The notes under the pieces: generated by a model | What the model was told of the DNA's origin: nothing | Seen by the model: only the letters and a program-made list of their open reading frames with translations | Database searches by the model: none | Part shown: positions 21,615-30,745 of the stretch, piece after piece | Numbering within the stretch: position 1 is the stretch's first letter | Layout of the letters: each line of letters begins with the position of its first letter | Position numbers and translations under genes: made by a program | Assembly: GCF_012275445.1 (NCBI RefSeq) | Contig: NZ_JAAZQK010000008.1 | Location: forward strand, 186,001-250,000 | Source of the DNA: Rhizobacter sp. SG703 | GTDB lineage: Bacteria > Pseudomonadota > Gammaproteobacteria > Burkholderiales > Burkholderiaceae_C | Direction: 5' to 3' | DNA: 64,000 bases

Positions 21615-24600
21615 GTGCCACACTCTGCGGCACCGCGCGGGTTGTTTGTCGATGCGCGGTCCCTCGCCGTGCCGCTCTCCTCGCCCCTGCCCCTTCTGCC
21701 GAGCGAACCCCTGGACCGGATGGTGGCCCGGCTGTTCTTCGGCGCCGGCATCGCGATCTCGCTGATCGGCGCGCTGATCTACCTGTCGCCCTCGCTGCCG
21801 GCCCGCCCCGCGATGCGCGCGCTGCTGGTCGGCGACTGCCTCGCGCTCGCGCTCAGTTTCGCGATCGGCCTGCGGGCGATGCGCCGCGTCGCGCTGCCGC
21901 GCCTCGTGCAAGGCATGGGCTGGATCGCCGCGAGCGCGGTGCTGGTCACGACCATCGGCCTCGGCCAGGGCGTGCACGCGCTGAACCTCGGCTACCTCGG
22001 GCTGCTGATCTGCGTCGTGACCGTGTTGTCCAGCCCGGCCTCGGGCATCGTGCTCGCGCTGGCGATGGCCGCCGCGGTGGCCGGCCTGGCGTTCGCCCAC
22101 CACGCAGGCTGGCTGCCCGGGCCGTCCGCGATGGCCGGCATCCCGCTGCCGCTGCGCGTGCTCACGCACTGGCTGATCTTCGGTTCCGCCACCGCCAGCG
22201 GGATGCTGATCGCCGGCGTCGTGCGGCGTGCGCTCGGCGAGGCGCGCGACCGCGAGGAGCGCTTTCGCAGCCTGTTGCTGATGGCCGCCGACTGGTACTG
22301 GGAGCTCGATGCCGACCTGCGTTTCACCCACATCAGCGACAAGCTGAACCAGTACTCCGGCATCGACGCCAAGGAACGGCTGGGCCGCCGGCCGTGGGAG
22401 ATGCCGCAGATCGGGCTCGACGCCGACACGCTGGCCCGGCACCGCGCCGACCTGGAGGCCCACCTGCCGTTCAGCAACCTGATGGCGAGCCGCCCGGGCG
22501 AGACCGGCGAGCTGCGCCACAGCATGGTCAGCGGCCGGCCGCGCTTCGATGCCGACGGCCGCTTCCTCGGCTACTGGGGGCTGGGCCGCGACATCACGGC
22601 CGAGGTCGAGGCGCGCCGCGCCATCGCCGAGAGCGAGGGCCGCTACCGCGAGCTGTTCCGCCTGTCGCCGACCGCGCTGGTGCTGCACCGCAACGGCGTC
22701 GTGGTCGACAGCAACGACGCTGCCGCGCGCCTGTTCGGCTTCGCGTCGGCCGACGCGATGAAGGGCTTCGACCTGACCCGGCTCTACCCGGAAGGCGACG
22801 CGCGCGACCAGGTGCGCCGGCGCGTCGCGTCGCTCGAGATGCTGCCGGTCGGCGAGGGCCTGGGCGTCGCGGATTTCGACCTGATGTCGCTGGACGGCCG
22901 GCCGCTGAGCGCGCAGGCCTCGGGCATGCGGGTGAACGCGCCGGGCGGGCCGGCCACGCTGTCGATGTTCCACGACATCACCGCGCGCGTGCAGGCCGAG
23001 ACCGCGCTGCGGCGCTCGCAGGCCCTGCTGTCGCACCTGGTGGCGACCAGCCCCGACTGCATCACGCTGACCGAGGTGGCCAGCGGCCGCTACGTGATGG
23101 TCAACGACAGCTTCACCCGCATCACCGGCTGGCGCAGCGACGAGGTGGTTGGCCGCACCGCGCTGGAGATCGGCATCTGGCACCGGCAGTCGCACCGCGA
23201 AGCGCTGGTCGCCGGGCTGGCCCGCGGCGACCTGGTGAAGGACCTGCCGGCCACCTTCGTGCGGCGCGACGGCACGGTCGTGTCCTTGCTGCTGTCGGCC
23301 GCGCGCTTCCGGATGGACGACCAGGACTATCTGGTGCTGAACGGCCGCGACGTCACCGAGACCGAGCGCGTGCGGCTCGAACACGAGGCGATCCTGCAGA
23401 ACGCGTCGATCGGCATCGCGCTGACGCGCGAGCGCCGCTTCATGCAGGCCAACCCCTGCTTCGAGGCGATGTTCCGCTGGCCGGCCGGTGCGCTGATCGG
23501 CCAGCCGGGGCAGGTGGTGTGGAGCGACGCGGCGGCCTATGCCGAGATGGGCGCGCTGGTCGGGCCGCGGCTGGCGCAGGGCGAGCCGGTGGAGGTCGAG
23601 CGCATGATGCGGCGCGGCGACGGCAGCAGCTTCCTGTGCCGCCTGCTCGCGCAGGCGGTGGACCCGACGCACCCGAGCCAGGGCGGCACCATCTGGATCG
23701 CCGAGGACGTGACCGAGCGGCGCGCGTTCGAGCAGGCGCTGGCCCATGCGCGCGACGTGGCCGAGGCGGCCAACCAGGCCAAGAGCGCGTTCCTCGCGAA
23801 CACCAGCCACGAGATCCGCACGCCGCTGAACGGCCTGCTGGGCCTGGCGCGGCTGGCGATGCGCCCGGGGCTCGACGCGCCGCGCCGCGACCAGTACCTG
23901 GCGCAGATCCAGGACAGCGCGCAGAACCTCGCGAGCATCATCTCCGACATCCTCGACCTGTCGAAGATCGAGGCCGGCAAGCTCAGTGTCGAGGCGGTCG
24001 CCTTCGACCTGCGCGGGCTGCTGGTCGCGGTGCACCGGGCGTACCAGTCGCTGGCGCAGGCGCGCGGGCTGTCGCTGCGGCTCGCGATGACGCCGGAGGT
24101 GCCGGGCACGGTGCTCGGCGACCCGGTGCGGGTGCGGCAGATCCTCAGCAACTACCTGACCAACGGCATCAAGTTCACCGAGCGCGGCCACGTCACGCTG
24201 GAAGCGGCGCTCGATGCGGACGGCCGGGTACGGCTCTCGGTGCTCGACACCGGCCCGGGCATCGACGACGCGACGCAGCGGCGGCTGTTCCAGCCGTTCA
24301 CGCAGGCCGACTCGTCGACCACGCGGCGCTTCGGCGGCACCGGCCTCGGCTTGTCGATCTGCAAGGAGCTGGCGACGCTGATGGGCGGGCAGGTCGGCGT
24401 CGACAGCGAGGTCGGGCGCGGCAGCCGCTTCTGGGCCGCGCTGCCGCTGCCGGCCACGCCGGCGCGCGAGGTCGGCACCGATGCGGAATCGCTCGACGTC
24501 GCGTCGCTGGCCGGCGCGCACGTGCTGATGGTCGAGGACAACCCGGTCAACATGATGATCGGCGTCGCGATGCTGGAGCAGTGGGGCATCGACGTGGTGC

Positions 24601-24908
24601 AGGCGGTCGACGGACTGGAGGCGCTGGTGGCGGTGCGGCGCTCGGTCGACGAAGGACGGCTGTTCGACGCGGTGCTGATGGACGTGCAGATGCCGCGGCT
24701 GAGCGGCCACGAGGCAGCACGCCGGCTGCGCGAGCAGCATCCGGCCGACGAGCTGCCGATCATCGCGCTGACGGCGGCGGCGCTGGTGTCGGAGCGCGAC
24801 CAGGCGCTGGCCGCGGGGATGAACGAGTTCCTGACGAAGCCGATCGATGCGCACCGGCTGCGACAGGCGCTGCTGCGGGCCGTGGCCCAGACGGAGCAGC
24901 GCCCGTAG
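21615..24908 (+). CDS. hybrid sensor histidine kinase with multiple PAS domains
   Basis: A membrane-bound hybrid kinase of up to 1097 residues. About six hydrophobic segments occupy residues 35-210 (LFFGAGIAISLIGALIYL first). Four PAS domains follow, roughly 215-335, 345-460, 465-590 and 595-700. His732 in NTSHEIRTPLNG is the HisKA phosphosite; the ATPase domain shows YLTNGIKFT (N box), DTGPGID and GGTGLGLSI. A receiver domain ends the protein with Asp1023 in VLMDVQMP. The start is uncertain: GTG 21615, GTG 21669 and ATG 21720 are all possible and none has a clear Shine-Dalgarno. No partner response regulator is adjacent. Confidence 0.9.
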   Translation: MPHSAAPRGLFVDARSLAVPLSSPLPLLPSEPLDRMVARLFFGAGIAISLIGALIYLSPSLPARPAMRALLVGDCLALALSFAIGLRAMRRVALPRLVQGMGWIAASAVLVTTIGLGQGVHALNLGYLGLLICVVTVLSSPASGIVLALAMAAAVAGLAFAHHAGWLPGPSAMAGIPLPLRVLTHWLIFGSATASGMLIAGVVRRALGEARDREERFRSLLLMAADWYWELDADLRFTHISDKLNQYSGIDAKERLGRRPWEMPQIGLDADTLARHRADLEAHLPFSNLMASRPGETGELRHSMVSGRPRFDADGRFLGYWGLGRDITAEVEARRAIAESEGRYRELFRLSPTALVLHRNGVVVDSNDAAARLFGFASADAMKGFDLTRLYPEGDARDQVRRRVASLEMLPVGEGLGVADFDLMSLDGRPLSAQASGMRVNAPGGPATLSMFHDITARVQAETALRRSQALLSHLVATSPDCITLTEVASGRYVMVNDSFTRITGWRSDEVVGRTALEIGIWHRQSHREALVAGLARGDLVKDLPATFVRRDGTVVSLLLSAARFRMDDQDYLVLNGRDVTETERVRLEHEAILQNASIGIALTRERRFMQANPCFEAMFRWPAGALIGQPGQVVWSDAAAYAEMGALVGPRLAQGEPVEVERMMRRGDGSSFLCRLLAQAVDPTHPSQGGTIWIAEDVTERRAFEQALAHARDVAEAANQAKSAFLANTSHEIRTPLNGLLGLARLAMRPGLDAPRRDQYLAQIQDSAQNLASIISDILDLSKIEAGKLSVEAVAFDLRGLLVAVHRAYQSLAQARGLSLRLAMTPEVPGTVLGDPVRVRQILSNYLTNGIKFTERGHVTLEAALDADGRVRLSVLDTGPGIDDATQRRLFQPFTQADSSTTRRFGGTGLGLSICKELATLMGGQVGVDSEVGRGSRFWAALPLPATPAREVGTDAESLDVASLAGAHVLMVEDNPVNMMIGVAMLEQWGIDVVQAVDGLEALVAVRRSVDEGRLFDAVLMDVQMPRLSGHEAARRLREQHPADELPIIALTAAALVSERDQALAAGMNEFLTKPIDAHRLRQALLRAVAQTEQRP

Positions 24909-24956
24909 CCCGGATGCCGATCCGGGGAGCGGCGTCCCGGATGGGCATCCGGGCTA
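24906..24956. terminator. long inverted repeat carrying both convergent stop codons
   Basis: Perfect arms TAGCCCGGATGCC and GGCATCCGGGCTA continue inward with a second pairing stretch (GATCCGGG against CCCGGAT), giving about 20 base pairs with one interruption around a short loop. The first three bases of each arm are the TAG stop of the gene entering from that side. It probably works as a bidirectional terminator, and its form recalls dispersed REP-type elements. Confidence 0.75.
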
Positions 24957-27242
24957 TGAGAGTGGCAAGGCCCGTTGACGTCGGCCGGTCAACGCATACA
25001 GCGCGTTCGCCAGCGCCGGTGCGGCCGGCGGCGTGCCGGGCTCGCCCATGCCGCCGGGCGCGCGGGTGCTCGGCACCAGGTGCGTCTCAATGCGCGGGCA
25101 GTCGGCCAGCGTCAGCAGCTTGTAGTCCGGAAAGTTGCGCTGCCTGACCGCGCCGCCGTCGATGTCGATGCGGCCGTACAGCGCGGCCGACAGGCCGAAG
25201 ACCACCGCGCTCTCCATCTGCTGCGCGACGATGCCCGGGTTGACCACCGTGCCGATGTCGGCCGCGCAGACCACGCGGTGGATGCGCGGCCGGCCGTCGG
25301 CGAGCGACACCTCCATCACCTGCGCGACGATGCTGCCGAAGCTCTCGTGCAGCGCGACGCCGCGGGCCTGGCCCACCGGCAGCGGCCGGCCCCAGCCGGC
25401 CTTCGCGGCCGCGAGCTTCAGCACCGCGGCATGCCGGGGCATGTCGCCCAGCAGCCCGAGCCGGAACGTCACCGGGTCCTGGCCGGCCGCCTCGGCCAGC
25501 TCGTCGATGAAGCATTCGCTGAAGAACGCATGGTGCGAATGCCCGACCGAGCGCCAGTAGCCGACCGGCACGCCGCTGTGCGTCGCGACCTGCGCGATGC
25601 GCTGGTGCGAGATGCCGTACGGCAGGTCGTACAGGCCTTCGGCCGCGCTCTTGTCGGGCGTGTCGACCGGCCCGGCCAGCGACGGCAGCACGCGTTCGAT
25701 CCAGCGCGGCGTGATCGCGTCCCCGGCCGCGGTGATCGTCAGCCCCGAGACCATGCCCTTGCCATCCAGGCTCGCCTGCATCAGCGCGACGCCGGCCGGC
25801 CGGTAGAAATCGTGCGCGATGTCTTCTTCGCGCGGCCACACCAGCTGCACCGGATGCCCGCCGCATTCGATCGCGATGCGCACCGCCTGCGCGACGAAGT
25901 CGACATCGAGCCGCCGCCCGAAGCCGCCGCCCAGGTAGCTGACGTGCAGCGTCACCGCCTCCAGCGGCACGCCGGCCACGCGGGCGGCGATCGCGCGCGC
26001 CATGTCGGGCACCTGCGTCGGCACCCACAGCTCGACGCCGCCGTCGTGCACGCGCGCGGTGCAGTTGATCGGCTCCATCGGCGCATGCGCCAGGTAGGGC
26101 GCGCGGTACAGCGACTCGATCTGCCGCGCGGCGCCGGCGCGCGCCTGCTTCACGTCGCCGCGGGTGTGGAACGCGAAGCCGCCATCGGTGTGCGCGGCTT
26201 CGCGCGCGGCCTGCTCCAGCGCCTCGTCGATGCGCTTCGTGTCGGCTGCGCCGGCCGGTGGCGCAGCCCAGTCGATCTCCAGCGCCTGCGCGCCGCGCTG
26301 CGCATGCCAGGTGCTGCGGCCGACCACGGCCACCGCCGCGGTCGAGCCGGCATACGGCCCGAGCCGCACCACGCGCTGCACGCCGGGCAGCTGCATCGCC
26401 GCGTCGACCTTCACCCGCTGCGGGCTGCCGCCGAGCATCGGGCAATGGCGCACCACTGCATACAGCTGGCCCGGCTCGCGGGTGTCGAGGCCGAAGCGCG
26501 CGCTGCCGTTCACCTTGGCGGCCAGGTCGGTGCGCGGCGCGGCCGTGCCGATCAGCGTCCAGTCCTTCGGGTCCTTGGTGCGCACATCGCCGACCGGCGT
26601 GGCCGCGGCCAGCTTCGCAAGCTCGCCGAAGTGCGCATGCGGGCCCGACACGTGGCTGACGATGCCGCCATGCACCTGCAGTTCCGCGCGCGGCAGCTTC
26701 CATTGCAGCGATGCGGCGCCCAGCAGCTGCGCCCGCGCGGTGGCCGCGGCCAGCCGCAGCACGTCCCACGCGTCGGCGATGCTCGACGAGCCGCCGGTCA
26801 CGCTGACGCCCAGTTCGCGCGCGAACTTGCTGACCATCCACTGGCCGGCCTTGACGGTGGTGGTCTCGCGACCGGGCTCGGTGTCGTCGGGATGGAAGGG
26901 CAGTGCGCCGACGAACATCGCGACGTTGCCGTACAGCGACTGCGGCGCCGCCTGCACCAGCTTCACGCGCGACAGCGGCGTGTCCATCTCGTCGGCCACC
27001 AGCATCGCGAGCGCGGTGTGCACGCCCTGGCCCATCTCGCTGCGGTTCATCGCGAGCTGCACGAGGCCGTCGGGCTCGATGCGGATCCAGCCGTTCAGCG
27101 TCACGCTGCCGTCGGCGGCCGGCAGCGGGTCGGAGCTGCCGGTGCGGCTGCGCGGCGGCAGCGCACTCCAGCCGACCAGCAGCGCGCCGCCGCCGGCCAG
27201 CGCGCTCAGCAGCAGGCTGCGGCGTCCGATCTGGGCACTCAT
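24954..27242 (-). CDS. iorB: molybdopterin-binding subunit of an aldehyde/isoquinoline oxidoreductase-type hydroxylase
   Basis: A 762-residue large subunit of the xanthine-oxidase superfamily. The twin-arginine motif [14 protein letters not shown] near residues 6-19 indicates Tat export to the periplasm. [20 protein letters not shown] and [15 protein letters not shown] contact the Mo cofactor, and [10 protein letters not shown] near the C-terminus holds the catalytic Glu. The absence of an FAD subunit and the two-gene layout fit isoquinoline 1-oxidoreductase-like or aldehyde dehydrogenases that pass electrons to cytochromes. The substrate is unknown. It overlaps the small-subunit stop by four bases. 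Confidence 0.9.
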   Translation of the reverse strand: MSAQIGRRSLLLSALAGGGALLVGWSALPPRSRTGSSDPLPAADGSVTLNGWIRIEPDGLVQLAMNRSEMGQGVHTALAMLVADEMDTPLSRVKLVQAAPQSLYGNVAMFVGALPFHPDDTEPGRETTTVKAGQWMVSKFARELGVSVTGGSSSIADAWDVLRLAAATARAQLLGAASLQWKLPRAELQVHGGIVSHVSGPHAHFGELAKLAAATPVGDVRTKDPKDWTLIGTAAPRTDLAAKVNGSARFGLDTREPGQLYAVVRHCPMLGGSPQRVKVDAAMQLPGVQRVVRLGPYAGSTAAVAVVGRSTWHAQRGAQALEIDWAAPPAGAADTKRIDEALEQAAREAAHTDGGFAFHTRGDVKQARAGAARQIESLYRAPYLAHAPMEPINCTARVHDGGVELWVPTQVPDMARAIAARVAGVPLEAVTLHVSYLGGGFGRRLDVDFVAQAVRIAIECGGHPVQLVWPREEDIAHDFYRPAGVALMQASLDGKGMVSGLTITAAGDAITPRWIERVLPSLAGPVDTPDKSAAEGLYDLPYGISHQRIAQVATHSGVPVGYWRSVGHSHHAFFSECFIDELAEAAGQDPVTFRLGLLGDMPRHAAVLKLAAAKAGWGRPLPVGQARGVALHESFGSIVAQVMEVSLADGRPRIHRVVCAADIGTVVNPGIVAQQMESAVVFGLSAALYGRIDIDGGAVRQRNFPDYKLLTLADCPRIETHLVPSTRAPGGMGEPGTPPAAPALANALYALTGRRQRALPLS

Positions 27243-27742
27243 GCGCGGGCCTCGTTCGAGCGGTCGGACCGGTGGGGTTCGCCGCGCAGCGCCGCCGCGG
27301 CGCCCTTGATCGCCTCGCGGATGCGCGGGTAGGTGCCGCAACGGCACAGGTTGGTGATCGCCGCGTCGATGTCGGCGTCGGTGGGCGACGGGTTCCTTGC
27401 GAGCAGGTCGGCCGCGGCCATCAGCATGCCGCTCTGGCAGTAGCCGCATTGCGGCACCTGGTGCGCGATCCACGCCTGCTGCAGCGCGTGCGGCTGGCCG
27501 GGGACGCCGAGCGCCTCGATGGTGCGCACCGGCTTGCCCTGCACGGCCGACAGCGGCGTCACGCACGAGCGCACCGCCTGCCCGTCGACATGCACCGTGC
27601 AGGCGCCGCAGGCCGCGACGCCGCAGCCGAACTTGGTGCCGGTCAGCATCAGCACGTCGCGCAGCACCCACAGCAGGGGCATGTCGGGTTCCACCGCGTC
27701 AGGCGGCAGGGGCAGCGTCTGGCCGTTGACGGTCAGGTCCAT
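27239..27742 (-). CDS. iorA: [2Fe-2S] small subunit of the molybdenum hydroxylase
   Basis: A 167-residue iron-sulfur subunit with both expected clusters: the plant-ferredoxin-type site [17 protein letters not shown] in the first half and the four-helix site [12 protein letters not shown] plus [13 protein letters not shown] in the second. It carries electrons from the Mo centre of the adjacent large subunit to an external acceptor. The large subunit has the Tat signal, so this one would be exported by piggy-back. It is the first gene of the pair; no XdhC-like maturation gene lies nearby. Confidence 0.93.
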   Translation of the reverse strand: MDLTVNGQTLPLPPDAVEPDMPLLWVLRDVLMLTGTKFGCGVAACGACTVHVDGQAVRSCVTPLSAVQGKPVRTIEALGVPGQPHALQQAWIAHQVPQCGYCQSGMLMAAADLLARNPSPTDADIDAAITNLCRCGTYPRIREAIKGAAAALRGEPHRSDRSNEARA

Positions 27743-27895
27743 GGATCGGGTCACTCCGGTGTCGGTCCCCATTCTGGGCCGGGCGCGGGGGCAGCGCTGT
27801 GGCGTCAACGAAACGGGGTGTGACCGGGCGCACGCGCGTCCGGGTTTATCCTGACGCCCTTTTCGTCATTTCCACGCCTGCCGGAGTTCCGCTGC

Positions 27896-28945
27896 ATGAA
27901 CCGTCGTCTGTCCTGCCTGGCCGCTGCCGCGGTCGCCGCCACCACGCTGTCTCCAGCCGCCTGGGCGCAATCGGCCGCCTCGACGCCGTCGGCCTCGTCG
28001 GTCACGCTGTACGGGCTGGTCGACATGTCGGCCGGCCGCTTCCAGGATGCCGGCGCCCAGCGCACGCTGCGCGCCGAGAGCGGCAAGCTGACCACCAGCT
28101 TCCTCGGCTTCAAGGGCACCGAAGACCTCGGCGGCACGCTGAAGCTGAAGTTCGCGCTCGAGCACTACCTGCGGGCCGACACCGGCTCGGTCGGCCGCAG
28201 CAACACCGATGCCTTCTGGGCACGCAACGCCTATGTCGGCTTCCAGGGCGATTTCGGCACCAGCACGCTCGGGCGCAACACGACGCCGCTGTTCGTCTCG
28301 ACGCTGTCGTTCAACGCGCTCGGCGATTCGTTCGGCTTCTCGCCGAGCATCCGGCAGGTCTTCGCGCCGAGCACCGGCCTCGCCTTCCAGGGCGACTCGG
28401 GCTGGAACAACTCGCTGCTCTACAACACCTCGAACGCCGAGGGCTACAACGTCAGCCTGATCGGCAACCTGGGCGAAGCTGCGCCCGGCGCGACCGGCCG
28501 CAACCTCGGCGGCAACTGGGTGCTGCTGACGCCGACCTGGGGCGCGACGATCGCGTACCAGCAGGTCAAGAACGGGCTGGTCGCGGCGCCGGTCGGCTTC
28601 GACCGCCAGGACACGCTGCAGCTCGGCGGCTCGTACGACTTCGGCCTCGCGAAGCTGTATGCGCAGGCGACGCGCGTGAAGACGCGGGCGACGGTCGAGA
28701 CCCGCTCGAACATCTACGGGCTCGGGCTCGCGGTGCCGGTGGGCGCGCTCGGCAAGGTGGTCGCGCAGTACGGCCAGGCAAATGCCGACCTGAACCCCGG
28801 CGAGGTCAAGAACCGCACCGTCACGCTCGGCTACGACCATGCGCTGTCGAAGCTGACCGATGCGTATGCGGTGGTGATGAGCGACCGGCTGACGAATGTG
28901 GAGAACGGCACCAGCGTCGCGGCGGGCCTGCGCGTGCGGTTCTGA
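27896..28945 (+). CDS. Gram-negative porin (beta-proteobacterial type)
   Basis: A 349-residue outer-membrane protein. The signal peptide MNRRLSCLAAAAVAATTLSP ends at AWAQ-SA. The mature N-terminus SSVTLYGLVDMSAGRFQ is the standard opening of the Burkholderiales trimeric porin family, FLGFKGTEDLGGTLKLKF is the next conserved strand pair, and the protein ends RVRF with the terminal Phe needed for outer-membrane assembly. It forms a general diffusion channel, often anion-selective in this group. Many paralogues usually exist per genome. Confidence 0.95.
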   Translation: MNRRLSCLAAAAVAATTLSPAAWAQSAASTPSASSVTLYGLVDMSAGRFQDAGAQRTLRAESGKLTTSFLGFKGTEDLGGTLKLKFALEHYLRADTGSVGRSNTDAFWARNAYVGFQGDFGTSTLGRNTTPLFVSTLSFNALGDSFGFSPSIRQVFAPSTGLAFQGDSGWNNSLLYNTSNAEGYNVSLIGNLGEAAPGATGRNLGGNWVLLTPTWGATIAYQQVKNGLVAAPVGFDRQDTLQLGGSYDFGLAKLYAQATRVKTRATVETRSNIYGLGLAVPVGALGKVVAQYGQANADLNPGEVKNRTVTLGYDHALSKLTDAYAVVMSDRLTNVENGTSVAAGLRVRF

Positions 28946-29035
28946 CCACCCTCGCTTGAACGCTGCATTCAAAGCGCTTGCGCGTGCGGGCGCTGCGGCG
29001 GCGGCACACTGTCGGGTCGATCGGAGAACCCTGTC

Positions 29036-29752
29036 ATGCCTGCCACCGCCCTTGCCCACCTGCCCGCCAACGGCGCGCCCGAGCTGCTGTTCCTGCTGTT
29101 CCATGGCGTTGGCGCCAATGCGTCGCACATGGAGCCGCTGGCGCAACGCCTGGTCGCCGAGTACCCGCAGGCCGCCGTCGTCTGCCTCGATGCGCCTCAC
29201 CCGTTCGACGGCGTGCCGGGCGGCGGCAGCGGCTGGCAGTGGTTCTCGATCCAGGGCATCACCGAAGACAACCGCCCGCAGCGCGTCGCCGAAGCGCTGC
29301 CGCGCTTCATCGCGACGGTGCGCAGCGTGCAGCAGCAGCTGAACATGTCGTGGCCGTGCACCGCGCTGTGCGGCTTCTCGCAGGGCGCGATCATGGCGCT
29401 CGAGGCGGTGCAGGCCGAGCCGGCGCTGGCCGGGCGGGTGCTGGCCTTCAGCGGCCGCCACGCGACCGCGCCCGGGCATGCGCCCGAGGACACCACCGTG
29501 CACCTGTTCCACGGCATGGCCGACCGCGTGCTGCCGTGCGGCCCGGCGATCGATTCGGCCGAGCGGCTGGTCGCGCTCGGCGGCGACGTCACCGCCGACG
29601 TGCTGCCCGGCATCGGCCATGAGCTGCACCCGGAGCTGCTCGACAAGGCCGTCGAACAGCTGCGCACCTTCCTGCCGAAGAAGGTGTGGCGCCAGGCGAT
29701 GAGCGAGGCGCCGATCCTGCCGCGCAGCGCGTCGAGCGACGAGCTGGGCTGA
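29036..29752 (+). CDS. ypfH: YpfH-like esterase (alpha/beta hydrolase)
   Basis: A 238-residue serine hydrolase of the phospholipase/carboxylesterase group. The nucleophile elbow is CGFSQGAIMALE, the acid probably Asp in HGMADRVLP, and the base His in GIGHELHP. LFLLFHGVGANASHMEPLAQ supplies the oxyanion region. E. coli YpfH is an esterase of similar length (232 residues) with broad activity on short acyl esters. No signal peptide, so cytoplasmic. Neighbours give no clue to its physiological substrate. Confidence 0.85.
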   Translation: MPATALAHLPANGAPELLFLLFHGVGANASHMEPLAQRLVAEYPQAAVVCLDAPHPFDGVPGGGSGWQWFSIQGITEDNRPQRVAEALPRFIATVRSVQQQLNMSWPCTALCGFSQGAIMALEAVQAEPALAGRVLAFSGRHATAPGHAPEDTTVHLFHGMADRVLPCGPAIDSAERLVALGGDVTADVLPGIGHELHPELLDKAVEQLRTFLPKKVWRQAMSEAPILPRSASSDELG

Positions 29753-29788
29753 TCCGGGGGAGCCCCCACCGGTGGCATGGGGTTTGCT

Positions 29789-29804
29789 GACTTGCATACA
29801 AGTC
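29789..29804. promoter_or_regulatory. GntR-type operator upstream of the Tsx-like channel
   Basis: GACTTGCATACAAGTC is a perfect six-base inverted repeat around CATA, with the TTG-x-A-x-A-CAA look of FadR-subfamily GntR operators. It lies 97 bases before the channel gene start. No GntR gene is in the window, so the regulator must be elsewhere. Related operators in Burkholderiales are, as I recall, linked to purine catabolism, which would suit a nucleoside channel. Confidence 0.55.
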
Positions 29805-29901
29805 GGTACCCATCGGGACTGCATGCGCCAAGCCGGGGCATGGGAAGCGTGAGGTGCCGGCCTGTTCCGCCGCATCACCAACCCATCCCGAAGGATTCCC
29901 C

Positions 29902-30732
29902 ATGCGCACCCGAACCCTGTCGAAGGCCGTCGCCTGTGCGGCACTGGCCACCTGTGCCGTCGCCACCCCCGCTGCCGAGTGGAGCGACGCCTTCATCGGC
30001 TTCACCTATGGCACCAAGTTCAAGGAACCCGGCAGCGACGCGGACGTGAAGAAGAAGGTGGCGACGCTGCAATACGTCGGCGGCTACAAGTACGGCGTCA
30101 ACTTCTTCGCGGTCGACATGTTGGCCTCCGACGAGAACAACGCCGCCAACAACAGCGACCGCGGGGCGCACGAGGTCTACGTCACCTACAGCAACACCGT
30201 GAGCTTCGGCAAGGTGAGCGGCAAGCCGATGAAGTTCGGCCCGATCCGCGACGTCGGCTTCCAGTTCGGCTTCGACTTCAACTCGAAGAACGATGCCTTC
30301 GGTGCCGGGCTCACGAAGTACATCGCCGGCCCGAAGGTGGAGTTCGACGTGCCGGGCCTGCTGACGCTCGGGCTGCTGTACTACAAGGAGAACAACAACA
30401 ACTCGATCGCCGGCACGCATGTGAACTTCGATGCGGCACCGCGCCTCGCGACGGTGTGGAGCTTCGACTTCAACGCCGGGTTGCCGGCGGTGTTCAAGGG
30501 CTGGGGCACCTGGACCGGCGAAAAGGGCAAGGACGGTTTCGGCGGCGACACCGCGGCCGAGACCTGGACCGAGATGGGCCTGCTGTGGGACGTGGGCTCG
30601 GCCGCCGGCACGCCGAAGACCTTCTATGCAGGATTTGGCTACCAGTACATCAAGAACAAGTTCGGCAACCCGTCATCGCTGGCGGGCACCAAGGTGTCGG
30701 CGCCTTCGTTGAAGGCCGAGTACCACTTCTAG
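29902..30732 (+). CDS. Tsx/OmpK-family outer-membrane channel
   Basis: A 276-residue outer-membrane barrel. MRTRTLSKAVACAALATCAV and ATPAAEW form the signal peptide and cleavage region. WSDAFIGFTYGTKFKEPG, VDMLASDENN and the C-terminal SLKAEYHF (terminal Phe) fit the nucleoside-specific channel Tsx/OmpK superfamily. E. coli Tsx is similar in length and imports nucleosides and deoxynucleosides. A GntR-type palindrome upstream suggests induction by a specific metabolite, plausibly a purine. Substrate assignment is by family only. Confidence 0.85.
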   Translation: MRTRTLSKAVACAALATCAVATPAAEWSDAFIGFTYGTKFKEPGSDADVKKKVATLQYVGGYKYGVNFFAVDMLASDENNAANNSDRGAHEVYVTYSNTVSFGKVSGKPMKFGPIRDVGFQFGFDFNSKNDAFGAGLTKYIAGPKVEFDVPGLLTLGLLYYKENNNNSIAGTHVNFDAAPRLATVWSFDFNAGLPAVFKGWGTWTGEKGKDGFGGDTAAETWTEMGLLWDVGSAAGTPKTFYAGFGYQYIKNKFGNPSSLAGTKVSAPSLKAEYHF

Positions 30733-30745
30733 CCGCAGGCCGGCC

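Noticed and set aside
21423-24854. 1143-codon open frame on the minus strand opposite the histidine kinase
   Set aside because: High-GC shadow frame; the plus strand carries complete kinase motifs.
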